A stretch of 53,248 nt of DNA from an uncultured Gluconobacter sp. (lineage in GTDB: Bacteria; Pseudomonadota; Alphaproteobacteria; Acetobacterales; Acetobacteraceae): contig CALFLO010000009.1 in NCBI GenBank assembly GCA_937880175.1, positions 1 through 53,248 of the forward strand, written 5' to 3'. Both the position numbers and the translations under genes were made by a program. Under the pieces are notes generated by a model, which was not told the origin of the DNA, did not search any database, and worked only from the letters and a program-made list of their open reading frames with translations. Positions 8,013 to 17,078 of this stretch are shown in pieces (the first letter of the stretch is position 1; each line of letters starts with the position of its first letter).

Positions 8013-9846
8013 TCTGCGACAGATCGCGGACGGCGCCATGTGCCGCGCTCGTGGTCATTGCGGCGTAGGCCTGAAGGGCTTTCGAGACCACACGCTCTCG
8101 GTTGGGCTTCCATGCATTTGCGCCGCGCGCCGTCATGCGCTCACGACGATCAGCAATGTCCGCGTCCGACACGGCAAGATGCAGGCCGCGGTTCGGGATA
8201 TCGATCTCGATGCGATCGCCGTCCTCGACCAGTCCGATCAGGCCGCCTTCTGCGGCTTCGGGGGACATATGCCCGATGGACAGGCCCGAACTTCCGCCTG
8301 AGAAGCGGCCATCCGTGATCAGGGCGCAGACCTTGCCCAGACCTTTGGATTTCAGATAGCTCGTCGGATAGAGCATTTCCTGCATGCCGGGTCCGCCCTT
8401 GGGGCCTTCGTACCGGATGACCACGACGTCTCCGGCCACGATGCGGTTGCCGAGGATGGCCGCTACGGCATCGTCCTGGCTTTCGAACACCCGCGCCGTT
8501 CCCGTGAAGGTCAGGATGCTGGCTTCAACGCCTGCCGTTTTGACGATGGCGCCATCTTCGGCGAGGTTGCCGTACAGCACGGCCAGACCGCCATCCTGCG
8601 AGAAAGCATGCGCCTTGTCGCGCAGTACCCCGGCTTCGCGGTCCTGATCCAGTTCATGATAGCGGCTGGACTGCGAGAATGCGTGGACTGTGCGGACATT
8701 GCCGGGAGCAGCCTTGAACATATGGGCGGCTTCTTCATCCCCGTTCAGGATATCCCATTTGTTCAGGGCGTCCCCGAGTGTCGGCGCATGAACGGTCGGA
8801 ACATCCGTGTGGATCAGGCCAGCGCGGTTCAGTTCGCCCAGAATGGCTGGGATGCCGCCTGCGCGATGGACGTCTTCCATGTGGACGTCATTCTTGGCCG
8901 GGGCGACCTTGCACAGGTTCGGCACACCGCGCGACAGGCGATCAATGTCGTGCATGTGGAAATCAACTTCGCCTTCGCGGGCGGCAGCCAGAAGATGCAG
9001 GACCGTGTTGGTCGAGCCACCCATGGCGATATCGAGCGTCATGGCGTTCTCGAAGGCCGCACGCGTCGCGATGCTGCGGGGGAGAGCCGTTACATCGTCG
9101 TGTTCGTACCAGCGGCGTGCGAGTTCCACGACCTGACGGCCTGCACTCAGGAAGAGTTCGCGGCGGTCGCTGTGGGTGGCGAGCAGCGAGCCGTTTCCGG
9201 GGAGGGACAGGCCCAGCGCCTCGGTCAGGCAGTTCATGGAGTTGGCTGTGAACATGCCCGAGCAGGAACCGCAGGTCGGGCAGGCAGAGCGTTCGATCTG
9301 CTCGGACTCGCTGTCGGACACGTCCGGATTGGCGGCCGCGACCATGGAATCAATCAGGTCCAGCTTGCGCGTTACACCCGGGCCATTGATCTTACCGGCT
9401 TCCATCGGGCCACCGGAGACGAACACCACGGGGATGTTCAGGCGCATCGACGCCATCAGCATGCCCGGCGTGATCTTGTCGCAGTTGCTGATGCAGACGA
9501 TGGCGTCCGCGCAATGCGCATTGACCATGTATTCCACGGAATCCGCGATCAGCTCACGCGAGGGCAGGGAATAGAGCATTCCGCCATGGCCCATCGCGAT
9601 GCCATCATCCACCGCGATCGTGTTGAATTCCTTGGCGATCCCGCCGACTTCCTCGATCGCGGACGCCACCAGACTGCCCATGTCCTTCAGATGGACGTGG
9701 CCCGGGACGAACTGCGTGAACGAGTTGGCAATGGCGATGATGGGTTTGCCGAAGTCGCCGTCTTTCATGCCCGTCGCCCGCCAGAGGGCACGCGCGCCAG
9801 CCATGTTGCGGCCATGAGTGGTGGTGCGGGAACGATAGGCAGGCAT
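7990..9846 (-). CDS. ilvD: Dihydroxy-acid dehydratase
   Basis: A 618-residue Fe-S dehydratase for the third step of valine and isoleucine synthesis, also supplying the pantothenate precursor. Alignment from memory with E. coli IlvD is close along the whole length, starting PAYRSRTTTHGRNMAGARALW. The cluster ligands are C122 (NCDK) and C195 (TCGSCSG). The metal-binding VDDG lies near residue 80, and GRFSGG occurs in the C-terminal half. The ATG at 9846 matches the family start. An in-frame ATG at 9861 would add five residues, and neither has a clear ribosome site. The frame is open further upstream but without family similarity. It is divergent from the ester hydrolase gene and overlaps the convergent hydrolase gene. 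Confidence 0.96.
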   Translation of the reverse strand: MPAYRSRTTTHGRNMAGARALWRATGMKDGDFGKPIIAIANSFTQFVPGHVHLKDMGSLVASAIEEVGGIAKEFNTIAVDDGIAMGHGGMLYSLPSRELIADSVEYMVNAHCADAIVCISNCDKITPGMLMASMRLNIPVVFVSGGPMEAGKINGPGVTRKLDLIDSMVAAANPDVSDSESEQIERSACPTCGSCSGMFTANSMNCLTEALGLSLPGNGSLLATHSDRRELFLSAGRQVVELARRWYEHDDVTALPRSIATRAAFENAMTLDIAMGGSTNTVLHLLAAAREGEVDFHMHDIDRLSRGVPNLCKVAPAKNDVHMEDVHRAGGIPAILGELNRAGLIHTDVPTVHAPTLGDALNKWDILNGDEEAAHMFKAAPGNVRTVHAFSQSSRYHELDQDREAGVLRDKAHAFSQDGGLAVLYGNLAEDGAIVKTAGVEASILTFTGTARVFESQDDAVAAILGNRIVAGDVVVIRYEGPKGGPGMQEMLYPTSYLKSKGLGKVCALITDGRFSGGSSGLSIGHMSPEAAEGGLIGLVEDGDRIEIDIPNRGLHLAVSDADIADRRERMTARGANAWKPNRERVVSKALQAYAAMTTSAAHGAVRDLSQIIVKTRI

Positions 9847-9998
9847 GGAACAGACTTTCATGACAGGAGAAGGCCCTGATCCATAGCGAATCAGACGCAT
9901 AGAAGCCAGCGCAAGAAAGATTTGAAAACCCGGAGCAGCTCCCCTTGCCCGAAAGACTCCGTCCGGTCCAAACTTGCAACAAAGATCAGGAGCTTTTT

Positions 9999-11942
9999 GT
10001 GAGACGTCATTTTCTGAGCCTCGGCACAGCTCTGGCCGCGACATGCCTGTGTGCAGCGCAGGCAGCCGAACCCGCCACCAGCCTTCCCGTGACCCCCGAC
10101 ATGATCCAGACGGGGAGCGACATTCCCGCCCATGTCAGCATGCCGGTCGATCAGCGCGACTATATCAAGCGCGATGTGATGATCCCGATGCGTGACGGCG
10201 TCAAACTGCATACCGTGATCGTCATCCCCAAGGGTGCGAAGAACGCCCCGATCCTGCTGACGCGCACGCCCTATCACGCCAGCGAGCGTGCAAACCGCGT
10301 TCCCGACGCCGCGACCATGCGCGCCATTCTGCCGCAGGGTGATGGTGTGTTCGTGGACGAAGGTTATATCCGCGTCTTTCAGGACGTCCGGGGCAAGTAT
10401 GGCTCACAGGGCGACTATGTCATGACGCGGCCACCGATCGGGCCGCTGAACCCGACCAAGACGGACGATACGACCGACGCCTGGGACACGATCGACTGGC
10501 TGGTGAAGAACCTGCCCGAGAGCAACGGCCGCGTTGGCATGACGGGATCGTCCTATGAGGGCTGGACCGTCGTCATGGCGCTGCTCGATCCGCATCCGGC
10601 TCTGAAGGTTGCGGCCCCGGAAAGCCCGATGGTCGATGGCTGGATGGGCGATGACTGGTTCCATTACGGCGCCTTCCGCCAGCCGGGGCTGGACTATTTC
10701 ACGGCCCAGATGACGGAAGCCGGTTCCGGCCCCTCCATTCCGCGCCCGGATGCAGACGACTACACGACGTTCCTTGCGGACGTCTCCACGGGCAATTTCG
10801 CAACGAAGGCCGGGCTGGACCAGTTCCCCTGGTGGCGGCGTATGAAGGCCCATCCGGCCTATGACGCTTTCTGGCAGGAGCAGGCGCTCGACCAGCTGAT
10901 CGTGAAAAAGCCGCTCAAGGTTCCCACGATCTGGGAGCAGGGGCTGTGGGATCAGGAAGACATGTGGGGGGCGATCCATTCGTGGATGAACCTCAAGGCG
11001 CATCACACGCAGGTTCCGAACATTCTCGTCATGGGACCATGGCGTCATAGCGGCGTGAACTATGACGGCTCCACGCTTGGTCCGCTGCATTTTAATGGCG
11101 ACACCGCATTGTGGTACCGCGCGAATGTCATGCGTCCGTTCTTCGATCACTATCTGAAGAATGCGCCTGATCCGCATCTGGACGAAGCAATCATCTACAA
11201 TACCGGCGAGAACCACTGGGATCACTTCCGCAACTGGCTGAGCGACTGCGGCACGACCTGCATGCAGAAGGGTGAGCGCCTGTATCTCCAGCCTAATCAC
11301 GGACTGGCGTTCAAGCGTACCCTGCCCGGAACGGACAGCTATGTTTCCGACCCGGCGCATCCGGTGCCTTTCGTCGAACGTCCCTATACAATGGGCGAGG
11401 ATCCGCGCTGGAAGGCGTGGCTCGTTACGGATCAGCGCTTTGCCGAAAGCCGTCCGGACGTCGTGACTTATGAAACGCCGGTGCTTGAGGCTCCGGTCAC
11501 GGTTTCGGGTGTCCCGACGGCAGATCTGTTTGCCAGCACCACGGGGACGGATGCGGACTGGGTTGTGAAGATCATCGACGTCCAGCCTGGTCTGACGCCA
11601 AATGATCCGAAAATGGGCGGCTATGAGCTGCCGATGTCGATGGATATTTTCCGTGGGCGTTACCGGCAGAACTTCACCCATCCCTCCGCCATTCCGGCAG
11701 GGCAGGTGCAGGAATACCGCTTCACGCTTCCGGCCATGAACCATGTGTTCCAGAAGGGGCACCGGATCATGATCCAGATCCAGTCGAGCTGGTTCCCGCT
11801 CTATGACCGCAACCCGCAGACCTTTGTGCCGAATATTTTCGACGCCAAGGCCTCGGACTATCACGTTGCGACCCAGACCATCCATCGCGGCGGCGATCAT
11901 GCCAGTGCGATCTGGCTCCCGACTGTGGTGCCGGCTCAGTAA
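9999..11942 (+). CDS. aehA: Alpha-amino acid ester hydrolase (CocE/NonD family)
   Basis: A 647-residue exported serine hydrolase. The GTG start at 9999 follows AGGAG by six bases and opens a signal peptide with a twin-arginine-like RRHFLSLG. The nucleophile is S185 in GSSYEG, with D318 (LWDQED) and H350 (GPWRHSG). Their spacing matches, as I recall, the triad of the Acetobacter turbidans enzyme (S205, D338, H370). Three acidic residues, D219, E320 and D321, align with the carboxylate cluster that binds the substrate amino group in the Xanthomonas enzyme. A C-terminal jelly-roll domain follows. These enzymes cleave and transfer alpha-amino acyl esters and amides, including ampicillin-type beta-lactams; the natural substrate is unknown. 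It is transcribed alone and ends at a hairpin near 11971. Confidence 0.9.
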   Translation: MRRHFLSLGTALAATCLCAAQAAEPATSLPVTPDMIQTGSDIPAHVSMPVDQRDYIKRDVMIPMRDGVKLHTVIVIPKGAKNAPILLTRTPYHASERANRVPDAATMRAILPQGDGVFVDEGYIRVFQDVRGKYGSQGDYVMTRPPIGPLNPTKTDDTTDAWDTIDWLVKNLPESNGRVGMTGSSYEGWTVVMALLDPHPALKVAAPESPMVDGWMGDDWFHYGAFRQPGLDYFTAQMTEAGSGPSIPRPDADDYTTFLADVSTGNFATKAGLDQFPWWRRMKAHPAYDAFWQEQALDQLIVKKPLKVPTIWEQGLWDQEDMWGAIHSWMNLKAHHTQVPNILVMGPWRHSGVNYDGSTLGPLHFNGDTALWYRANVMRPFFDHYLKNAPDPHLDEAIIYNTGENHWDHFRNWLSDCGTTCMQKGERLYLQPNHGLAFKRTLPGTDSYVSDPAHPVPFVERPYTMGEDPRWKAWLVTDQRFAESRPDVVTYETPVLEAPVTVSGVPTADLFASTTGTDADWVVKIIDVQPGLTPNDPKMGGYELPMSMDIFRGRYRQNFTHPSAIPAGQVQEYRFTLPAMNHVFQKGHRIMIQIQSSWFPLYDRNPQTFVPNIFDAKASDYHVATQTIHRGGDHASAIWLPTVVPAQ

Positions 11943-11970
11943 TTCCGCGCGGCACTCGTCAGACAGGTTC

Positions 11971-12000
11971 GGCCCTCCCATATGGGAAGGCCGTCCTTTT
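11971..12000 (+). terminator. Probable terminator after the ester hydrolase gene
   Basis: GGCC (11971-11974) pairs with GGCC (11989-11992), and TCCC pairs with GGGA around ATAT inside it, with one C-A mismatch between the helices. A GTCCTTTT tail follows. It lies 28 bases after the hydrolase stop and just before msrA. Confidence 0.6.
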
Positions 12001-12014
12001 AACGGAGCATCATT

Positions 12015-12557
12015 ATGACAACCCAGTCTTCCATCCTTCTTGGCGCAGGCTGCTTCTGGTGCGTCGAGGCTGTTTATACCGGTCTGCGCGGCATCATTTC
12101 GGCTGAGCCGGGCTATGCCGGTGGCTCTACCGACAACCCGAGCTATGAAGACGTCTGCACCGGGCGGACGGGCCATGCGGAAGTCGTGAGGGTCGTGTTC
12201 GATCCGGCCGAGATCGGCCTCGAAGACGTGCTGCGCGTTTTTTTCACGACGCATGATCCCACGCAGCTCAACCGTCAGGGCAACGATGTCGGCACGCAGT
12301 ACCGCTCCGTCATTTTCGCGGATCCTGCCCAGCAGGAAACAGCCCGCAGGGTGCGGGATGAAATCGCGGCCGAGGGCATCTGGCCAGATCCGATCGTGAC
12401 CTCCATCGAAGGGCCAGCCCATTTCTGGCGGGCTGAAGAGAAGCATCACGATTATTTCGCCCGCAATCCGCAGACGGCGTATTGTGCGGCCGTGGTGGCC
12501 CCGAAGGTCGCCAAGGCCCGCAAGCTCTATCGGGACCGTCTCAAACAGCCAGACTGA
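12015..12557 (+). CDS. msrA: Peptide methionine-S-sulfoxide reductase
   Basis: A 180-residue MsrA, reducing the S-epimer of methionine sulfoxide in oxidised proteins with thioredoxin. The catalytic motif GAGCFWC is at residues 10-16 with nucleophile C13. The GYAGG and YEDVCTGRTGHAEVV segments and the HDPTQLNRQGNDVGTQYRS block are all typical. A cysteine in AYCAAVV near the C-terminus is the likely resolving residue. No N-terminal signal is present, so it is cytoplasmic. Length is normal. An ACGGAG ribosome site lies upstream. Oxidative repair suits a strictly aerobic bacterium with heavy periplasmic oxidation, but the neighbours give no further hint. Confidence 0.95.
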   Translation: MTTQSSILLGAGCFWCVEAVYTGLRGIISAEPGYAGGSTDNPSYEDVCTGRTGHAEVVRVVFDPAEIGLEDVLRVFFTTHDPTQLNRQGNDVGTQYRSVIFADPAQQETARRVRDEIAAEGIWPDPIVTSIEGPAHFWRAEEKHHDYFARNPQTAYCAAVVAPKVAKARKLYRDRLKQPD

Positions 12558-12611
12558 GGCGGGACATGTGATGCTTTGTCGCGGGGCGTTTTTCAGCTAC
12601 CGTGACAAACC

Positions 12612-13994
12612 ATGACAAAAACACCCGCATTTCCCCCGCTTCGCACCCGTCAGGCCCGCTATGACGCAGGCGTGGCCCTGCGCAAAACCGTCAAGCGCAG
12701 CAGCCACGCTCTGTGGGTCCCACCCGCAAAGCGCCCCGATCCAATCGGAATCCTGCTGGAACAGGGGAAGAGCCGGATCGCGGATCTGCTGCCGATCCGT
12801 CACCAGCGCATGAAAGCCTCGCCCTTCGCCTTTCTGCGTGGGGCGGCGGCTGTCATGGCGTCGGATCTGTCCTTCACACCGAAGACCGGGCTGCGGGTCC
12901 AGTCCTGCGGGGATTGTCATCTGGATAATTTCGGATGCTATCCATCACCGGAAGGGCTTCCGGTTTTTGATATCAACGATTTCGACGAGACCGCGCCTGC
13001 GACGTTCGAGTGGGATCTGAAACGTCTGGCGACCAGCCTTGTGCTGGCCGGGCGCGAGGCCTCCCTGTCCGAGAAGCACTGCCGCCGTCTGGCTGTGTCG
13101 GCCGTACGGCATTACGTCGAGGAAATCGCGCGCCTGTCGGAACTGCCGCCGCTTCAGGCCTGGAACGAGCGCCTTGATCTGCGGGCGGTCATTGATGGGA
13201 TCGTTGACGACAAGATCCGTACGGGCATGATGGAAAAGATCCAGTCCGAGCTGGGGGCCATTTCCGGTCATTTCGGCATGATCGATCCGAAATCAGCCGG
13301 ACGCCTGAAGGAACATCCGCCTTTCGTCACGCGCCTGCCGCAGCATAACGATATCGTCCGTGGTGCCTTTGCGCGCTATGTCAGCGATCTGCCGCCTGAG
13401 CGCAGGATCGTTCTGGAGCGCTATGCCCTGCAGGACGTGCTGTTCAAGGTCGTCGGCATTGGCAGTGTCGGAACGTTCTGTGCGCTCGGACTGTTCACGA
13501 CAGCCGATAACGAGCCGCTGATCCTTCAGATCAAGGAGGCCCAGACCTCCGTCCTTGAACCCTTCCAGGGCGCTGTGGACCTGCCCAATCACGGAGAGCG
13601 GGTCGTGACCGGGCAGCGCATCATGCAGGCCAGTTCGGATACATTCCTCGGCTGGACGCATACGACCGGCAAACGGACGACTGCCCAGACCGGGCGCAAG
13701 GCCGGTGGTGGCCGGGATTTCTATGTCCGTCAGACCAAGGATGTGCGTCTGGCCATGATTGGCGAGAAAATCGAAGACGGGCTTTTACCGGAATATGCCG
13801 CGCTCTGCGGGCGTACCCTCGGGCGCTCACATGGCCGTTCCGCCGATCTGCCCCTGCTGGCCGGTTATCTAGGGAAAGGACACTCCTTCGCCCGGGCCAT
13901 TGCCGATTTTGCGGTCCTCTATGCCGATCAGAGCGAAAAGGACTGGAAGGCCTTCACGCAGGCCATCGCGGACAAGCGCGTCTGCTGCGCCTGA
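12612..13994 (+). CDS. DUF2252 family protein
   Basis: A 460-residue protein of the DUF2252 family. It shows the family blocks MKASPFAFLRGAA (about residues 56-68), GDCHLDNFG (about 98-106), FDINDFDE (about 116-123) and WDLKRLATS (about 131-139). The GDxHxxNFG and DxNDFD pair resembles the catalytic and metal-binding loops of aminoglycoside-phosphotransferase-like kinases, which suggests a phosphotransferase fold; that is inference. No signal peptide or membrane segment is seen. The family's function is unknown. It ends 10 bases before the convergent ABC ATPase gene with no clear terminator between. Confidence 0.8.
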   Translation: MTKTPAFPPLRTRQARYDAGVALRKTVKRSSHALWVPPAKRPDPIGILLEQGKSRIADLLPIRHQRMKASPFAFLRGAAAVMASDLSFTPKTGLRVQSCGDCHLDNFGCYPSPEGLPVFDINDFDETAPATFEWDLKRLATSLVLAGREASLSEKHCRRLAVSAVRHYVEEIARLSELPPLQAWNERLDLRAVIDGIVDDKIRTGMMEKIQSELGAISGHFGMIDPKSAGRLKEHPPFVTRLPQHNDIVRGAFARYVSDLPPERRIVLERYALQDVLFKVVGIGSVGTFCALGLFTTADNEPLILQIKEAQTSVLEPFQGAVDLPNHGERVVTGQRIMQASSDTFLGWTHTTGKRTTAQTGRKAGGGRDFYVRQTKDVRLAMIGEKIEDGLLPEYAALCGRTLGRSHGRSADLPLLAGYLGKGHSFARAIADFAVLYADQSEKDWKAFTQAIADKRVCCA

Positions 13995-14004
13995 CGCGGG
14001 TCGC

Positions 14005-15318
14005 TTATTCCTCGTTCTCCAGATGGAAGCGGTCGGACTCCTCGTCATAGTCAAACAGCTCGGCATAACGCGCCCAGCCGATGGCCGTGGTGAGGGTCTG
14101 GCGCGCGTAGTCGGGCGACATGCTCTCCTCCATGGCCTTGCGGAAGCGGGCGGCGTCCACGACATGGCTTGAACGCTCATCCAGCGTGCCTCGGATGGAG
14201 CGGAGCAAGGGCAGGTGATGCAGGAGTGCGGTCCGCATCAGGTCCTTGCGGGTGTCGGAATCACCCTCAACGAAGGCCTTCCCGTCGGGTGTGAGCAGAA
14301 TGTCGCCATCCTCCAGCTCTGCCAGGTCCAGAAGCTGAAGCGATTCACCCAGCGGCAGAAGATCATCCAGCGTCATCTGGAGCCGCTGTGCCAGTTCAGG
14401 CAGATCCGCCCGGCCGGAGAGTGGCTCACTTTCCAGAACTTCCATCAGCCCGACGAGCACCTCGACCGCGAGATCAGGCAGCACGATCGAGAATGGCGGG
14501 AGCGTCGTGCCTGACGCCGCAGCGGGTTGAACCGGATCGGCTTCGGAGACGATGGGCGCGCGACGTGTCATGAGCGAGTAGATCTGGTCCACGAAACGCC
14601 GGAAATCTTCGTCGTCGCGGTTACGCGGATGGGGGAAGGGCACGGCAATTTCGTGCGTCACGCGGCCCGGACTGGATGAGAAAATAAGGATGCGGTCACA
14701 CATCAGGACCGCTTCCTCGATCCCGTGCGTGGCCAGAAGCATAGCCTTGAGGGGGAGGCGTTTTTCATCCCACAGTTCGATCAGATCGGTCCGCAAATTC
14801 TCCGCACTCAGCACGTCCAGCGCCGAAAAGGGCTCATCCAGCAAGAGCAGGGAGGGCTGAAGCGCCAGAGCGCGGGCGAAAGAGACACGCTGGCTCAGGG
14901 CCTCGGACAGCTCTTTTGGATAGGCGTTCTCGTAGCCCTCAAGCCCCATGACCTCGATAGCGGCATCCGTCATGGTCTCACGCTCGGCACGCGGCAGGCG
15001 GCGCATTTCCAGTCCGAGGGCCACGTTCTGACGCAGTGTCAGCCAGGGAAAGAGCGCACCGGACTGAAAGACCGTCGCCACACCGTCCAGCGGCCCGGTG
15101 ACGGGTGCGCCCTGCCACAGGACCTGCCCTGACATCGGCGGCGTCAGCCCGGCCATGATCCGCAGCAGCGAGGATTTTCCGGAACCTGACCGCCCGAGCA
15201 GCCCCAGGATTTCTCCCGTGCGTACATCGAAGCTGACGTGATCCAGCACAACCAGATCCGTGCTGCTTTCCTTGAGATAGGTCTGGCGACATTCGCGAAG
15301 GGACAGGAGCGATTTCAT
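14005..15318 (-). CDS. ABC transporter ATP-binding protein, nitrate/sulfonate type, with AAA-associated C-terminal domain
   Basis: A 437-residue ATPase. The N-terminal 260 residues are the nucleotide-binding domain. Walker A GRSGSGKS is at 42-49, a Q-loop Q at 85, and Walker B LLLLDEPFSALD from 157, followed by an ATHGIEEA switch. The signature is unusual: LSEALSQRV at 137-145 where LSGGxxQRV is expected. The remaining 175 residues match the AAA-associated C-terminal domain found on some nitrate/sulfonate-family ATPases. The ATG at 15318 gives a normal N-terminus; a longer frame from 15369 would overlap the permease gene. It is encoded just after its permease, and no substrate-binding protein is nearby, so the substrate is unknown. 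Confidence 0.85.
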   Translation of the reverse strand: MKSLLSLRECRQTYLKESSTDLVVLDHVSFDVRTGEILGLLGRSGSGKSSLLRIMAGLTPPMSGQVLWQGAPVTGPLDGVATVFQSGALFPWLTLRQNVALGLEMRRLPRAERETMTDAAIEVMGLEGYENAYPKELSEALSQRVSFARALALQPSLLLLDEPFSALDVLSAENLRTDLIELWDEKRLPLKAMLLATHGIEEAVLMCDRILIFSSSPGRVTHEIAVPFPHPRNRDDEDFRRFVDQIYSLMTRRAPIVSEADPVQPAAASGTTLPPFSIVLPDLAVEVLVGLMEVLESEPLSGRADLPELAQRLQMTLDDLLPLGESLQLLDLAELEDGDILLTPDGKAFVEGDSDTRKDLMRTALLHHLPLLRSIRGTLDERSSHVVDAARFRKAMEESMSPDYARQTLTTAIGWARYAELFDYDEESDRFHLENEE

Positions 15319-15343
15319 GGGTCTGTGAATTTCAGCCTGAGGT

Positions 15344-16987
15344 TCAGATCGTATATTTTTGGGCCGCATTGACGGCGAGAGGCTGCAGAACCAGCCGGTC
15401 CAGCAGCATGGACAGAAGCGTCAGCAGCATGAGCGCAAGGATCTGCGCGCCTACGGCTCCGCTCAGGGCCTCGGAGAGCAGGGCAGCACCCAGCCCGCTA
15501 TCGGACGGTACGAACGCCTCCGCCACCATCACCGCGTTCCAGACCGGCACCACCGCCGTCAGCAGGCCGCCGCAGAGTTCCGGCGCGATGGCGGGCAGCA
15601 AAAGCCGCCGCCACAGCAGGATGCCCCGCAGTCGCAGTCCCACCGCGACCTGCCGCAGGCCCGATGGAATGGCCTTTGCCGCATCGAGCACCACGACCCC
15701 GACCAGCCAGTGCGCGCCGAGGAAGAGGAGTATGACCGAGGAATCCAGCCCCAGTTCCCGGCAGAGCGGATAGAGAAGCACAGCGGGGAAAAGTCCGCAG
15801 GCGACGACGGCTGTGCGGAAGGGCGTGCGCAGGGAAGATCCGCGCTCGCTGATCAGAAGGCCCAGCGGAACCCAGACCAGAACACACAGGGCCAGCGTTC
15901 CGCAGACATGCGAAAGCGTAAGAACACCCTCGGCAAGATCGGAGGGGACCTGTCGCACCAGACCGGCGTGATAGATCGCATAGGCGAGGAGAAGCAGCGA
16001 AATGAGGGGCAGGAGGGCCTCTGGAAACGCCCTGACCGGCCTGTCGCGCTCGGGCAGGATGCTGCGCGGGCGTCCGAGGCGCCAGTTCCCGACCCATGCA
16101 AGAGCCTCGCCGATGGTCCCGCTGAGCCAAAGCATGGGCTTCGTGCGCCGCCAGATCGTCAGCAGCCAGGACTGTGGGCGGGAGCGCGTCTCGAATGGTC
16201 CTTCCGGGCGGTAACGCTGCGCCCATCCTGTCATGGGGCGCATGAGAGCCTGATCGACCACGAGGATCAGCAGAAGGATGAGCACCGAAACTTCGACGAT
16301 CCGGAGCGGATGATGGTCCAGCATGGCCTGCAGGGCCGCCGCGCCGCATCCGCCCGTTGCCTGATGGCTCATCAGCATCATCAGGCCCTCCGCGGACAGC
16401 AGCCTGACCCAGAAAGCCGGCATGGCCTGCATGGCCCGAAACGTCGTCAGCGGGACGGCAACCGGGATTTTCAGGCGCCAGAAGCGCTGCCACCCCGTCA
16501 TGCGCAGGCCGGTTGCGACTTCATCGAGCGCGGCTGGAAGGGTATCTTCGGCATCGAGCACGGCCGTCACGATCCGCCAGATCATGCTCGATGCGGCAAC
16601 CAGCATGATCGTCAGCGAGGGCGGAAAAACAGCAGCCAGAATCCCGATCAGGCCAAGGCCGGGAACAGCGCGCGCGACCGACAAGGCCGGAATCAGCAAG
16701 GCCCTGAAACGCGGCCACTGACACGCCGCGCCCGACAGGAGCAGGGAGGCCGCTACGACGATTGCCAGTGAGAGTGCGACATGCAGGAATGTCAGCCCCG
16801 CCATCTCCCACAGCGGCATGGGAGCAGCAGGCGGCATGGCAGACAGGACCGGCGCGACAGATCCGCGATGCGCCACGAGAAGCGCGAACGCCGTCGCGCA
16901 GAACAGGATCGAAAGCTCGACACCGCTCATGCGCTGGCGCCAGCGATGCATGATCCGCAAGGGCATGGCCATCGGGCTGCCCGTCAT
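15344..16987 (-). CDS. ABC transporter permease with two fused transmembrane domains
   Basis: A 547-residue membrane protein with two copies of the binding-protein-dependent permease domain in one chain. The first copy includes ARAVPGLGLIGILAAVFPP and an EVATGLRMTGWQRFWRLKIP cytoplasmic loop. The second includes a CGLFPAVLLYP helix and the matching loop GLRQVAVGLRLRG followed by LLPAIAPELCGG. These EAA-type loops dock on the ATPase encoded downstream. About a dozen transmembrane segments are visible. It resembles the fused permeases paired with nitrate/sulfonate-type ATPases carrying an AAA-associated tail. The ion or metabolite moved is not known. The gene begins about 90 bases after dut. 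Confidence 0.85.
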   Translation of the reverse strand: MTGSPMAMPLRIMHRWRQRMSGVELSILFCATAFALLVAHRGSVAPVLSAMPPAAPMPLWEMAGLTFLHVALSLAIVVAASLLLSGAACQWPRFRALLIPALSVARAVPGLGLIGILAAVFPPSLTIMLVAASSMIWRIVTAVLDAEDTLPAALDEVATGLRMTGWQRFWRLKIPVAVPLTTFRAMQAMPAFWVRLLSAEGLMMLMSHQATGGCGAAALQAMLDHHPLRIVEVSVLILLLILVVDQALMRPMTGWAQRYRPEGPFETRSRPQSWLLTIWRRTKPMLWLSGTIGEALAWVGNWRLGRPRSILPERDRPVRAFPEALLPLISLLLLAYAIYHAGLVRQVPSDLAEGVLTLSHVCGTLALCVLVWVPLGLLISERGSSLRTPFRTAVVACGLFPAVLLYPLCRELGLDSSVILLFLGAHWLVGVVVLDAAKAIPSGLRQVAVGLRLRGILLWRRLLLPAIAPELCGGLLTAVVPVWNAVMVAEAFVPSDSGLGAALLSEALSGAVGAQILALMLLTLLSMLLDRLVLQPLAVNAAQKYTI

Positions 16988-17078
16988 GATGCGCGCTGTC
17001 CTTCCTCGTGATGGGAGCCAGAGGTTAGGAAGAGACGTCTGGAAGGCTCAAGTGTTTTCTGCATGCCTCAATACAGAC

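Noticed and set aside
10404..12449. Long open frame on the minus strand opposite the ester hydrolase and msrA
   Set aside because: It spans two well-supported plus-strand genes and their terminator and shows no protein family features.
15359..16771. Long plus-strand frame opposite the ABC permease
   Set aside because: Its composition is highly charged and repetitive (Q, R, E, H) as expected for the complement of a membrane protein gene.
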